Below, in pieces: positions 1-7,863 of a stretch of 14,617 nt of DNA. A program made the translations under genes and the position numbers. Below the pieces are notes generated by a model. The model ran no database searches. It saw nothing but the letters and a program-made list of their open reading frames with translations, and was not told where the DNA came from. Source of the DNA: an uncultured Clostridia bacterium (GTDB lineage: Bacteria; Bacillota; Clostridia; Christensenellales; Aristaeellaceae); NCBI GenBank assembly GCA_937874275.1, contig CALNAU010000121.1:1-14617 (forward strand). The letters are read 5' to 3'. Within the stretch, counting starts at the first letter, position 1; each line of letters opens with the position of its first letter.

Positions 1-161
1 TTCACCGCGCCCACGTCGCCGCGCACCATCACGGTGACCAGCCCGCCGCCTACCAGCACCTTGCCGACCAGGCGCACATTGGCTGCCTTCACCATGGCGT
101 CCGCTGCTTCAATGGAGCCAACCAATCCCTTGGTTTCTACCATGCCCAATGCTTCCAACAT
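1..161 (-). CDS. BMC-H shell protein, PduA/EutM-like (3' end cut off by window edge)
   Basis: This is the N-terminal 53 codons of a single-domain (Pfam BMC) hexameric shell protein that would tile the facets of a microcompartment. The translation opens MLEALGMVETKGLVGSIEAA and continues through the conserved ADAMVKAANV helix to the VRGDVGAV strand, closely following PduA/EutM/CcmK. The central-pore loop reads LVGGGL (residues 36-41) where PduA has KIGSGL, so the residue equivalent to pore Ser40 of PduA is Gly39. The ATG at 159-161 is preceded by AAAGGAGAG, and the 55-base gap to the upstream shell gene contains no terminator. The gene continues past position 1, so its total length and C-terminus cannot be judged. 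The family call is secure. The subtype (PduA, PduJ or EutM) is not. Confidence 0.93.
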   Translation of the reverse strand, partial: MLEALGMVETKGLVGSIEAADAMVKAANVRLVGKVLVGGGLVTVMVRGDVGAV

Positions 162-216
162 ATCCTTTACTCTCCTTTTTGGGTTGTAATCGTCACATAT
201 TCCTGCGCGCAGATGC

Positions 217-762
217 TTACATCAATGCGCGGACCATGTCCGGATGGGGGGAGGGGATGACGACGCTTGAAACGACCAGCCCCTCGGTGTTCTCGGCGTG
301 CTCGCCCGCGTCAATGGCGGCGCGCACAGCGGCCACCTCGCCGGTCAGGATGACGAAGGATTTGCCGCCCAGCCCTCGGCCAAGGCGCACCTCGATCAGT
401 TCCACCGCCGCCGCCTTGACCGCTGCGTCGGCCACCTGAATGGCGCAGGCCAGGGAAAATGTCTCCACCACGCCGACGGCCTGCACCTGGCCGATATCGC
501 AGGCGCCCTGCATCGCCCGGATGACCCTGGCATCCACATTGGGGATGACCAGGCTGTCCACCAGGCCATGGGCGGCGCTTTCCACACCGGCGCTGGCGGC
601 GGAGCGCACGGCGGCTACCTCACCGGCCACCACCACGATGTATTTACCGGCACAGACTGTCTGCGCGGACAGCAGCCGCACATCCGCCGTCTTGAGCATC
701 TGATCGCCCGCCAGAATGCCCAGCGGGATGCTGAGGGTTTCCACGACACCAATTGCGTACAT
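217..762 (-). CDS. pduT: BMC-T shell protein PduT-like, predicted Fe-S pore
   Basis: This 181-residue protein has two tandem BMC domains (roughly 1-90 and 91-181) and would form pseudohexameric trimers in the shell. Domain 1 begins MYAIGVVETLSIPLGI and domain 2 restarts at AVGVVETFSLACAIQVAD. The first pore loop reads TVCAGK, with Cys37 at the position of Salmonella PduT Cys38 (TICPGK), which ligates a [4Fe-4S] cluster at the trimer axis. The second pore loop, GLGGKS, also resembles PduT. The gene follows pduS by 16 bases, and the pduS stop codon lies within the GAGGAGGG ribosome binding site, so translation is probably coupled. In the family PduT pairs with PduS to move electrons across the shell. 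Here that would serve NADH reoxidation, since no B12 enzyme is nearby. Length and motifs match full-length PduT. Confidence 0.93.
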   Translation of the reverse strand: MYAIGVVETLSIPLGILAGDQMLKTADVRLLSAQTVCAGKYIVVVAGEVAAVRSAASAGVESAAHGLVDSLVIPNVDARVIRAMQGACDIGQVQAVGVVETFSLACAIQVADAAVKAAAVELIEVRLGRGLGGKSFVILTGEVAAVRAAIDAGEHAENTEGLVVSSVVIPSPHPDMVRALM

Positions 763-778
763 ACTATTTCATCCCTCC

Positions 779-2134
779 TCAGCCGTTGATGCGGATGGCG
801 CTGTCGGTGACGGCGTCCACGGTGCCGTCCATGCTGGCGTGTATGTCGGCGCCCAGCGCGTCCTGCGCCATGCGGGCGATAATTTGGCCCTTGCTCACCC
901 GCTCGCCCGGGCGTACCACAGGCTGTGCCGGGGCGCCCAGGTGCTGTTTGAGCGGCAGCGTTACGCTCTGTGGCGTCACAGGCGCCGGGTTGTATAGCGC
1001 CGGGCGGTTGTAGGCGCTCAGCCCCATGCGGGCAATCAGCCGCGAGATGGGGATGCGCTTGGTCTCCAGCGACGTGTCCAGCGTGATCTCCTGCTCGGTC
1101 ACCGGGCGAACGCCTGCGCGGGCCAGTTCATTTTTGATGTTGGTCATCACGGTGCCGGGTGTCAGGCCAAAGTTGCACGCGTAGTGGGTGCACAGGTTGC
1201 AGCTGCAGCAGGCCAGCACGCTGTTCACATTGCCCAGCAGCTTGCTGTCGCCGTTGGCGATGGCGCGCATGGCCTTGTGCGGCTCCACCTGCAAGCCCAG
1301 GTGATTTCGCGGGCACATGATGGTGCACATGTTGCACTGGCAGCACACGGCCATCGCAATCTTCACCTGGCGCTCCACCGTCATGGTGATTTGCGCAATA
1401 AGGTGATGATCCTTGGGCAGTACCACCAGGCCGCCCGTGGTCTTGGTGATGGGCATATCCCAATCAGCGCGCACATGGCCCATCAGCGGGCCGCCTTCGA
1501 TGACGGTGTGGGTATTCTCGTCGCCCGTGAAGCCTGTGGCGGCAATCATGGCACGCATGCTGGTCCCCAAAGGGGCCATCAGGGTAGCGGGCTGGGGCAC
1601 ATCGCCGCAGACGGTGACCAGCTTGTCGGTGACAGGCTTGCCTTCCAGGGCGTCGGCCACATTGACCAGCGTGCCCACATTGCACACCACACAGCCGTAG
1701 TCGGCGGGCAACTTGGCGCTGCGCACCACCTCACCGGTTACGTCGTGAATCAGCGATTTTTCATCGCCCGCGGGGTAGTAGCTGTCCATCAGGTAGAGGG
1801 ACAGCCCTTCCTTGCCGCGGATGGCGGTTTCCAGCGCGTCCACCGCGTCATGGTAGTGCTTTTTGGTGGCGATGACACCGCGTGTGGTCCCCACGGCCTG
1901 CATGGCCGCCTGCAACCCCTTAATCACGCGGTCTGCCTGGTGCTGCATGATGGTCTGGTCCACGCGCAGCAGGGGTTCGCACTCGGCGCCATTGGCAATC
2001 ACCAGGTCAGCCTTGGCGGCCAACTTCACATGCGTGGGAAAGCCAGCGCCGCCTGCGCCCACAACGCCCGCCGCGCGTACCAGGTCGATGATGCCGCGGC
2101 CGGTTGCCGCCGCCTGTTGCTCTGTCCTCAGCAT
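779..2134 (-). CDS. pduS: PduS-like flavin/Fe-S NADH oxidoreductase (RnfC-related)
   Basis: This 451-residue RnfC/NuoF-related protein is of the size of Salmonella PduS (the 'cobalamin reductase' of the Pdu microcompartment). The N-terminus carries the glycine-rich nucleotide-binding segment GAGGAGFPTHVKL (residues 27-39), followed by NGAECEPLL. Two ferredoxin-like [4Fe-4S] motifs are visible: C264-xx-C267-xx-C270-xxx-C274-P, and C309-xx-C312-xx-C315-xxxx-C320. A C-terminal hybrid-barrel segment (VRPGERVSKGQIIA, about 406-419) resembles the RnfC/biotinyl-lipoyl-like domain. It overlaps the end of pduP by 7 bases and precedes the PduT gene. Known PduS uses NADH, FMN and Fe-S clusters to reduce cob(II)alamin. 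No cobalamin-dependent enzyme or adenosyltransferase is visible here, so I infer NADH oxidation with electron export through the PduT cluster. Confidence 0.92.
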   Translation of the reverse strand: MLRTEQQAAATGRGIIDLVRAAGVVGAGGAGFPTHVKLAAKADLVIANGAECEPLLRVDQTIMQHQADRVIKGLQAAMQAVGTTRGVIATKKHYHDAVDALETAIRGKEGLSLYLMDSYYPAGDEKSLIHDVTGEVVRSAKLPADYGCVVCNVGTLVNVADALEGKPVTDKLVTVCGDVPQPATLMAPLGTSMRAMIAATGFTGDENTHTVIEGGPLMGHVRADWDMPITKTTGGLVVLPKDHHLIAQITMTVERQVKIAMAVCCQCNMCTIMCPRNHLGLQVEPHKAMRAIANGDSKLLGNVNSVLACCSCNLCTHYACNFGLTPGTVMTNIKNELARAGVRPVTEQEITLDTSLETKRIPISRLIARMGLSAYNRPALYNPAPVTPQSVTLPLKQHLGAPAQPVVRPGERVSKGQIIARMAQDALGADIHASMDGTVDAVTDSAIRING

Positions 2135-3567
2135 ATGCGGAAATCCCCGTACAGCACGCAGCGTCGCGAGCGGGTGAACGAGCGCGCGCTGGTCACGCCC
2201 TCGCCGGTGGGGGTGGCGATGGTCATGGTGGTAAAACCCTCCCCGCCAAAGCCCAGGCCCGCGTAGCAGGGGGCGTTCTTGACGAAGATGGTGGTGTTCA
2301 TCCGCTTGGCGGCGCGGGACATATTATGGATGTTGGTGGAGTGAATCATCGCGGAATGCGAGCATCCCTGCTCGGCACGGAACGCCCCCTCAATGGCTGC
2401 GTCAATATCCCGCACACGTACCACTGGCAGCACGGGCATCAGCATCTCCACCAGCACGAAGGGGTGGTTATCCGACACCTCGGCGATTATCAGCCGCGGG
2501 TTACCCTGAAAGGCCACCCCGGCATCCCGCAGGATGTCCGCCGCGTTTTTGCCCACATACTGGCGGTTGACCACATGCTTGCTGCCCTGCGGCTTGAGGG
2601 TGATGGCCATCACGCGTTCAATGTCCTGTCCGCTGATGCGCCAGGCGCCGTGTTTCACCATCTCGTCCATCAGGCGGTCCGCAATCTGGCTGACAGCGAA
2701 TACCTCCTTCTCGCAGATGCACATGATGTTGTTATCAAAGCTTGCGCCATCCACGATGTCCCGTCCTGCGGCTGCGATATCCGCCGTTTCGTCCACAATG
2801 ACGGGCGGGTTGCCGGGGCCGGCTGCGATGACCTTTTTGCCGGTCTTCATGGCCACCTGCACCACCGCCTCGCCGCCCGTGATGCTCAGCAACGGGATGT
2901 CCCGATGCAGCATAATGGCCTGGCCTGTTTCCATGGTGGGCTCGCGCACGGTGGTAATCAGCGCGTCAGGCCCGCCGGCTGCGACAATGGCCTCGTTGAG
3001 CAGGCGCATGGTCTCCTGCGAGCAGCGCTTGGCCGCGGGGTGCGGGTTAAAGACCACCGCGTTGCCGCCTGCGATGATGCTGATGGCATTGTTGATGACG
3101 GTGGAGGTGGGGTTGGTGGAGGGGGTGATGGACCCCACCACGCCAAAGGGCGCGCGCTCTTCCAGCATCATGCCCAGGTCGCCGGTGTGCGCGTTGGTCA
3201 CCAGGTCCTCAATGCCGGGTGTGCGGCGGGCGACCAGCAGATTCTTCTCCAATTTGTGCGCCACATGACCGTAGCCCGTTTCCTCGTGCGCCATGCGGGC
3301 CAGGTGCTCCGCCTGCGCAATGGCGGTCTTTCGCATGGCGGCAATCAGCTCGCCGCGTTTTTCCAGCGTCAGTTCCACCAAGCGGGCTTGTGCGGCCTTG
3401 GCCGCGGCGACCGCCTGGTCGGCTGTATCCCAAATCCAACTGCCGGTGGCGGGATGGCTTGGGGTTGCCGGTCTTGCCGCCGGTTCATCCATGCGGGGAC
3501 GAATGCCCGACAGGCTGCGGACGATTTCGTCGGTCAGCTGTCTGATTTCCTGTTCGCTCAGCGCCAT
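2128..3567 (-). CDS. pduP: CoA-acylating aldehyde dehydrogenase, PduP/EutE family
   Basis: This 479-residue enzyme of the ALDH superfamily oxidises an aldehyde with NAD+ and CoA to acyl-CoA inside the microcompartment. Residues 1-20 (MALSEQEIRQLTDEIVRSLS) form a predicted amphipathic encapsulation helix, followed by a Pro/Ala-rich linker (about 24-42) and the catalytic core. Core signatures include the nucleotide-binding segment SITPSTNPTSTVINN (146-160), PHPAAKRCS (175-183) and the catalytic stretch FDNNIMCICEKEVF. In that stretch Cys283 aligns with the PduP/EutE nucleophile. A second cysteine, Cys285, replaces the usual alanine of CIAEKE. The ATG at 3565-3567 follows GAAAGGC and lies 31 bases after pduL. 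The stop overlaps the pduS start. In this context the substrate is probably acetaldehyde or (methylthio)acetaldehyde from the upstream aldolase rather than propionaldehyde. Confidence 0.95.
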   Translation of the reverse strand: MALSEQEIRQLTDEIVRSLSGIRPRMDEPAARPATPSHPATGSWIWDTADQAVAAAKAAQARLVELTLEKRGELIAAMRKTAIAQAEHLARMAHEETGYGHVAHKLEKNLLVARRTPGIEDLVTNAHTGDLGMMLEERAPFGVVGSITPSTNPTSTVINNAISIIAGGNAVVFNPHPAAKRCSQETMRLLNEAIVAAGGPDALITTVREPTMETGQAIMLHRDIPLLSITGGEAVVQVAMKTGKKVIAAGPGNPPVIVDETADIAAAGRDIVDGASFDNNIMCICEKEVFAVSQIADRLMDEMVKHGAWRISGQDIERVMAITLKPQGSKHVVNRQYVGKNAADILRDAGVAFQGNPRLIIAEVSDNHPFVLVEMLMPVLPVVRVRDIDAAIEGAFRAEQGCSHSAMIHSTNIHNMSRAAKRMNTTIFVKNAPCYAGLGFGGEGFTTMTIATPTGEGVTSARSFTRSRRCVLYGDFRIC

Positions 3568-3598
3568 AGCACTTGCCTTTCCGGCCGAGGATGGCCGC

Positions 3599-4450
3599 TC
3601 ATTCTGCTATCAGTTCGATGTTCTTCTCCCAGGCCGCATCGCGGGCCAGGGGGGTGACGATGGTGTTCTTGGGGTAGCGGATTTCCTTCTGCCCGCGGTT
3701 GATGGCGGCCAGCACATCCGTCTCGGTCAGCAATGCCTTGCCCCGTTGGGGCGTGGCCTGAGGTGCCTGTGGCTGACAGACAGCGGGCGGCAAGGGGGAG
3801 AATGGCCCGGCCTGTTCGCCCCGGATGATGCGGCACAGCTGGCCGTCCTTCAGGCCGCAGGCGTTCGCCTCCTCGCGGTCGATGTGGGCCTCCAGCACAT
3901 GGCCGGGGCCGCTGCGCACGATGACGTCGTGAAAGGTCAGCTTTCTCGGGCCGGACACATACAGGCACACCTTGTCGCCGTGCTTCAAGCCGTAGAGCAC
4001 CGCTTCCTCGGGGGAGATGTGCATGTGACGGGCGGCCACGATGATGCCCTGTTGGAGGCGCGTGCGCCGCTCGCCGTTGATCAGCCAGCAACCGGGGGTA
4101 CCCTGAATATCGCCTGACAGGCGCACCATCGGCTCAATCTTGAGGCGCACGGCTTCGGACACGCTCAGCTCAATCTGCGTTTCCCGGCGCACGGGACCCA
4201 CGACCCGTAGGGTCAATTGCCCGGCATCGGTTTGCATGGTCACCTGTTCGTGGCAGGCGTATTGCCCGGGCTGCAATAGGTCGCGCATTTTTCGCAGGCG
4301 GTAGCCCGCGCCAAACAGCGCTTCCACATCCTGCTGGCACAGGTGGATGTGCCGGTTGGAGGCATTGACGGGGATACGCATATCCCCCTGCCTGGCCAAC
4401 TCACCCAGCACCATGCGCAGCACCGCCTCGCGCAGCATCCTGTCGTCCAT
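3599..4450 (-). CDS. pduL: Phosphate acyltransferase PduL with C-terminal extension
   Basis: This 283-residue PduL-type phosphotransacylase converts acyl-CoA and phosphate to acyl-phosphate and free CoA, recycling the CoA used by PduP. The tandem-barrel metal-site motifs are visible: SNRHIHL (H34, H36) and AARHMHIS (H142, H144). The first 20 residues (MDDRMLREAVLRMVLGELAR) are an amphipathic helix of the encapsulation-peptide type. The core ends near residue 212, whereas typical PduL is about 210 residues. A Pro/Gln-rich linker (about 216-236) then leads to an extra 45-residue tail containing KEIRYPKNTIVTPLARDAA. Similar 'TPxAR' tails occur in other microcompartment proteins such as EutQ/EutT relatives (from memory). 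The ATG at 4448-4450 follows AAAGGACG and sits 32 bases after mtnA. An acetate/acyl kinase would be needed to harvest ATP and is not in the window. Confidence 0.95.
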   Translation of the reverse strand: MDDRMLREAVLRMVLGELARQGDMRIPVNASNRHIHLCQQDVEALFGAGYRLRKMRDLLQPGQYACHEQVTMQTDAGQLTLRVVGPVRRETQIELSVSEAVRLKIEPMVRLSGDIQGTPGCWLINGERRTRLQQGIIVAARHMHISPEEAVLYGLKHGDKVCLYVSGPRKLTFHDVIVRSGPGHVLEAHIDREEANACGLKDGQLCRIIRGEQAGPFSPLPPAVCQPQAPQATPQRGKALLTETDVLAAINRGQKEIRYPKNTIVTPLARDAAWEKNIELIAE

Positions 4451-4482
4451 GTCCGTCCTTTCGCCCCGTCAGGGCAGGTGGT

Positions 4483-5583
4483 TTACTTTTTGTTGGCCTC
4501 TTCCTTTTTGCGGAAGATTTCGCGCAGGCTTTGGTCGTAGGGGGCGCGCGCGATGCCATATTCGGTGATAATCGCGGTAATCAGCCCATTCTCGGCCACG
4601 TCAAAGGCGGGGTTGTACACCTTTACGCCCTCTGGGGCCATGCGCTGCTTGTACCACATCTCGGTCACCTCGTGGGCGGGGCGCTCCTCGATCGGGATAT
4701 CGTCACCGTGGGCGATGGTCATGTCAATGGTGGAAGTGGGCGCGCATACATAGAACGGAATGCCGTAGTGCTTGGCCAGGATGGCTACGCCGGAGGTGCC
4801 GATTTTGTTGCAGGCGTCGCCATTGGCGGCCACGCGGTCACAGCCGACGAAGATGGCCTGCACCCAGCCGTTTTTCATCACCTGGGAGGCCATGTTGTCA
4901 CAGATGACCGTGGTATCCACGCCGTTAGAATGCAGCTCGAAGGCGGATAGGCGCGCGCCCTGTAACAGCGGACGGGTCTCATCGGTGAACACCTTGAAGT
5001 GCATGCCCCGCTCCACACCCAGGTGGATGGGGGAGAGGGCCGTGCCGTATTTGGTGGTCGCCAATTGGCCCGCGTTGCAGTGGGTGAGGATGCCATCCCC
5101 ATCCTTGATGAGGGTCAGGCCATGCTCGCCGATAGAGCGGCACACGCGGACATCCTCCTCCCGAATGGCGACTGCCTCGTCATGCAGCAGGCGCTTGAGC
5201 TCGTCCACCGACTTATGCTTGTTGTCCAGCACCACCTGCTCCATGCGATCCAGCGCCCAGAACAGGTTGACCGCGGTGGGGCGGGCGGTGGCCAGGTAAT
5301 CTTTGGCCTGCTTAAACTGGGCATAGAAATCGTCATAGTGCTTGGCGTTGATGCCCTTGGCGGCCAGGTAAATGCCGATGGCGGCCGCAACGCCGATGGC
5401 CGGGGCGCCGCGCACCTTCAGCAGGTAGATGGCCTCCCAAATGTCCTTTTGTTCCGTTAGGGACAGGATGTGCACCTCGCCAGGCAGCCTGGTCTGGTCG
5501 ATGATGACCAGCGCGCTGTGCGCGTCATCCATGGCCACGGTGTCCACATTCATGATGTTGTCTTTTTTCACGTCTGTACTCAT
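4483..5583 (-). CDS. mtnA: S-methyl-5-thioribose-1-phosphate isomerase (or 5-deoxyribose-1-phosphate isomerase)
   Basis: This 366-residue member of the MtnA/eIF2B-like family interconverts methylthioribose-1-phosphate and methylthioribulose-1-phosphate. It shows VRGAPAIG (57-64), the catalytic THCNAGQLAT (Cys169) and VGCDRVAANGD (Asp249). The Cys-Asp spacing of 80 residues equals that of Bacillus subtilis MtnA (Cys160/Asp240), so the active site appears intact. The start at 5581-5583 has AAGGAGA at 5589-5595, which overlaps the mtnK stop codon, so translation is probably coupled to the kinase. A second ATG ten codons in (MNVDTV) is less well placed. MtnA homologues also isomerise 5-deoxyribose-1-phosphate, so sequence alone does not fix the substrate. 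No encapsulation helix is evident, suggesting a cytosolic step whose product then crosses the shell. Confidence 0.95.
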   Translation of the reverse strand: MSTDVKKDNIMNVDTVAMDDAHSALVIIDQTRLPGEVHILSLTEQKDIWEAIYLLKVRGAPAIGVAAAIGIYLAAKGINAKHYDDFYAQFKQAKDYLATARPTAVNLFWALDRMEQVVLDNKHKSVDELKRLLHDEAVAIREEDVRVCRSIGEHGLTLIKDGDGILTHCNAGQLATTKYGTALSPIHLGVERGMHFKVFTDETRPLLQGARLSAFELHSNGVDTTVICDNMASQVMKNGWVQAIFVGCDRVAANGDACNKIGTSGVAILAKHYGIPFYVCAPTSTIDMTIAHGDDIPIEERPAHEVTEMWYKQRMAPEGVKVYNPAFDVAENGLITAIITEYGIARAPYDQSLREIFRKKEEANKK

Positions 5584-5593
5584 GGTGTTCTCC

Positions 5594-6805
5594 TTAACCC
5601 GATGCCTTGGCCGCGCGCAGCAGGGCGTCTACATAATCGCTGCCCTGCTTGAACTTGTCGCGGTTCATGATGCAATCCTTGGCGCAGAGGATATTCAGCC
5701 GCTCGGCAAAGGCGCGCTTGTCAGGATCGGCGATGGTGGTTACGTCCTTCACCTGGGCCATGCCCACGGTGCGGCGGTTCAGCTCGGTGCCGGTGTAGGC
5801 AGCTGTATCGCTGAGGATGCTGTCCAGATAATGCTCCTTGAAGCCGGGCACCTTGGCCATGGGGTCGGTCACATGCTCGTCATAGGCCTTGAGGAACTTT
5901 TGCTTGAACAGATCCACCACCTCGACGATGGTCTTGAGTATCCAGTCGCAGAAGGCCTGGTTGCCGGCAGCGTGCCCGTTGTCCCAGGCAAAGATGAGGT
6001 TGGCCACCACGTTGCCCACGTCATAGCCGATGGGGCCATAGAAGGCAAACTCCGGGTCAAACACGCGGGTGCTGTCCTCCTTGACGAAGATGGAGCCCGT
6101 GTGCAGGTCGCCATGCAGCAGCGCCTGGGCGTTGTTCATGAAGTCGAACTTGATCTTGGCAACTTCCAGCTGCAGCCGCTTGTCGTCATACAGCTCCCGC
6201 TGCACAAAATCGCGGTTTGGCTCAAACACCAGGTTGCGGCCATTGAGGTCGTTGTAGGGCTCGGTCAGCACCAGGTCCTCGGTGATTTCGCACAGCTCCG
6301 GGTTGATGAAGCTTTTGACCAGGGCTTTCTTTTCCTTGTGCTCCATCACCACGTCGGTGCTCAGCAGCAAGGTGTTCACCATGTAGGTGGTGATGTCCTC
6401 GGCAAAGCGGGGGAAAATCTTGTGCTTCATCAGCGCGTAGCGCATCAGCTCGTGGTCGGACAGGTCCTCCATGATGCAGGCGCTCATCACCGTGTCATAC
6501 ATGTAGATTTCCGGTACCAGGCCGGGGGCAAAGCGGTTTTGCAGCTGCAAAATCTCCGACTCGATGCGGTTGCGGTCCACGGATACCTTCATATCCGCCG
6601 AGATGCGCAGCGCCTCACCCGCGTGCTTGACGATGACGGAGTGCCCCTTATCATCCCACACACGGAATACATAGTTGAGGTTTCCGTCGCCGATTTCCTT
6701 GGCCTGCATGGCATCGCGGTTCCAGGCGATATCCGGGGTCTTTTCCAGCGTGTACTCGATCACATCGCCCACGCCCATCAAAAAGTAACGGTCAAAACGT
6801 GACAT
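5594..6805 (-). CDS. mtnK: 5-methylthioribose kinase (possibly also 5-deoxyribose kinase)
   Basis: This 403-residue kinase of the aminoglycoside-phosphotransferase fold uses ATP to phosphorylate 5-methylthioribose at C1. It shows KEIGDGNLNYVFRVW (36-50, glycine-rich ATP loop), IVKHAGE (58-64, lysine), the catalytic loop HGDLHTGSIF (231-240, Asp233) and the metal motif DPEFAF (Asp250, Glu252). These positions match the Bacillus MtnK active site as I know it. The length is normal for the family. The ATG at 6803-6805 follows CAGGAGGC. It lies 28 bases after the permease gene, with no room for the S-box riboswitch that controls mtnK in Bacillus, so expression follows the operon. Its position directly after an ABC importer argues for an imported free pentose rather than purely internal salvage. 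Confidence 0.95.
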   Translation of the reverse strand: MSRFDRYFLMGVGDVIEYTLEKTPDIAWNRDAMQAKEIGDGNLNYVFRVWDDKGHSVIVKHAGEALRISADMKVSVDRNRIESEILQLQNRFAPGLVPEIYMYDTVMSACIMEDLSDHELMRYALMKHKIFPRFAEDITTYMVNTLLLSTDVVMEHKEKKALVKSFINPELCEITEDLVLTEPYNDLNGRNLVFEPNRDFVQRELYDDKRLQLEVAKIKFDFMNNAQALLHGDLHTGSIFVKEDSTRVFDPEFAFYGPIGYDVGNVVANLIFAWDNGHAAGNQAFCDWILKTIVEVVDLFKQKFLKAYDEHVTDPMAKVPGFKEHYLDSILSDTAAYTGTELNRRTVGMAQVKDVTTIADPDKRAFAERLNILCAKDCIMNRDKFKQGSDYVDALLRAAKASG

Positions 6806-6833
6806 ATCTTGTGCCTCCTGTGCGCATTAATAC

Positions 6834-7829
6834 TTAGTTGTTTTCCTTCTTGCCGGCGTAGGCCGCAATCAGCGCCAGGGCCAGCACACCGCCCTTGACG
6901 GCGGGCAGCATGTAGTAGGGAACCGCCAGAATCGTCAGGCCGTTCTCCAGCGTGGATACCAGCAGGGCGCCCACCAACGTGCCGATGGCGTTCGGCTTTT
7001 CCGCGCCGCCCACCGAGCGGCCGACAAACACCGCGGCCAGGGACTGCATCAGGTAGCCGTCCGAGTTCATTACCTGTGCGGAGCTGGTGCGCGAGGCTAC
7101 CATGATGCCGCCGACGGCGATAAACACCGCCGTAATCATGCCGGCCATGTAGCGGTAGCCCTTGACGTTGATGCCGGACAGCCGGGCAGCCTCCCGGTTG
7201 CCGCCAATGGCGTACATGTACCTGCCCTGGCGGGTGTGCTCCAGCAGAATGTAGGCCAGGAACACGCAGACCAGCGTGATGATGATAATCCACGGCGCGC
7301 GCCCGATTGCGGAAAAATCGGCCGACAGCGTGGTGCGCACCGGGTCATTGCCGTTGGGCAGCCGCATGCCGGTGGAGACCGCGCCGCCGCCGATGTACCA
7401 CTGGCCCAGCCCCTGGTGGACAAACATCAGGGCCGCAGTGGCAAGCATGTCTGGGATTTTGCACACCAGAATCAGGAACATGGTCAGCTGGTACATAATC
7501 AGCGTAATCAGAATGGACACCACAATGGCCATGCCCAGCGACAGCCCGTACCACAGGTACATGCTGACAAATACATACGCCGAGCAGCTGGCCAGCGTGC
7601 ACATGGACATATCAAAGCCGTCCGTGGACATGGTGACCGTGGCCGCGATGCCAAACACCGTGGTGATGGACATGGCGCGCAGGATGTTAATCATGTTGTT
7701 TTCCGACATGAAGCTGCGCCCCTTCACCAGCGTGAAGATGACAAAGCACAGCAGCAGGGTGATGACTGCCGCCCAATCAAGCAATATGCGGGCCGTCGTC
7801 TTCCCTTGTTTCGCGGTGAGTGCCGTCAT
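6834..7829 (-). CDS. Sugar ABC transporter permease, RbsC family
   Basis: This 331-residue, strongly hydrophobic membrane protein of the BPD_transp_2 (RbsC/XylH/LsrC) family would form the channel of a carbohydrate importer. The first membrane span is about residues 15-38, and many more follow. The family signature is clear in the C-terminal third: ASRTSSAQVMNSDGYLMQSL, then AAVFVGRSVGGAEKPNAIGT and GALLVSTLENGLTIL. These correspond to the RbsC loop that contacts the ATPase. The start at 7827-7829 has AGGAGG upstream. The gene is 34 bases downstream of the ATPase gene and 28 bases upstream of mtnK. The substrate is not readable from the permease. The context suggests 5-methylthioribose, 5-deoxyribose or a related 5-modified pentose. 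Confidence 0.92.
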   Translation of the reverse strand: MTALTAKQGKTTARILLDWAAVITLLLCFVIFTLVKGRSFMSENNMINILRAMSITTVFGIAATVTMSTDGFDMSMCTLASCSAYVFVSMYLWYGLSLGMAIVVSILITLIMYQLTMFLILVCKIPDMLATAALMFVHQGLGQWYIGGGAVSTGMRLPNGNDPVRTTLSADFSAIGRAPWIIIITLVCVFLAYILLEHTRQGRYMYAIGGNREAARLSGINVKGYRYMAGMITAVFIAVGGIMVASRTSSAQVMNSDGYLMQSLAAVFVGRSVGGAEKPNAIGTLVGALLVSTLENGLTILAVPYYMLPAVKGGVLALALIAAYAGKKENN

Positions 7830-7863
7830 AGTGGTATCCTCCTAACGTTCCGATAAAACTTGA

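Noticed and set aside
779..2134. PduS as evidence for cobalamin-dependent diol metabolism
   Set aside because: No diol dehydratase, reactivase or adenosyltransferase is present. PduS family members are general NADH/Fe-S oxidoreductases.
2104..3657. Plus-strand open frame of 517 codons opposite pduP
   Set aside because: It lies wholly antisense to a clear ALDH gene, has low-complexity His/Gly/Val-rich translation and no recognisable domain. It is a by-product of GC-rich codon use.
5429..6802. Plus-strand open frame of 457 codons opposite mtnK
   Set aside because: It is the antisense shadow of a gene with intact kinase motifs, with no family features of its own.
6806..6833. SAM (S-box) riboswitch before mtnK
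   Set aside because: Only 28 bases separate the permease and mtnK, too few for an S-box, and no such fold is seen in the operon leader inside the window.
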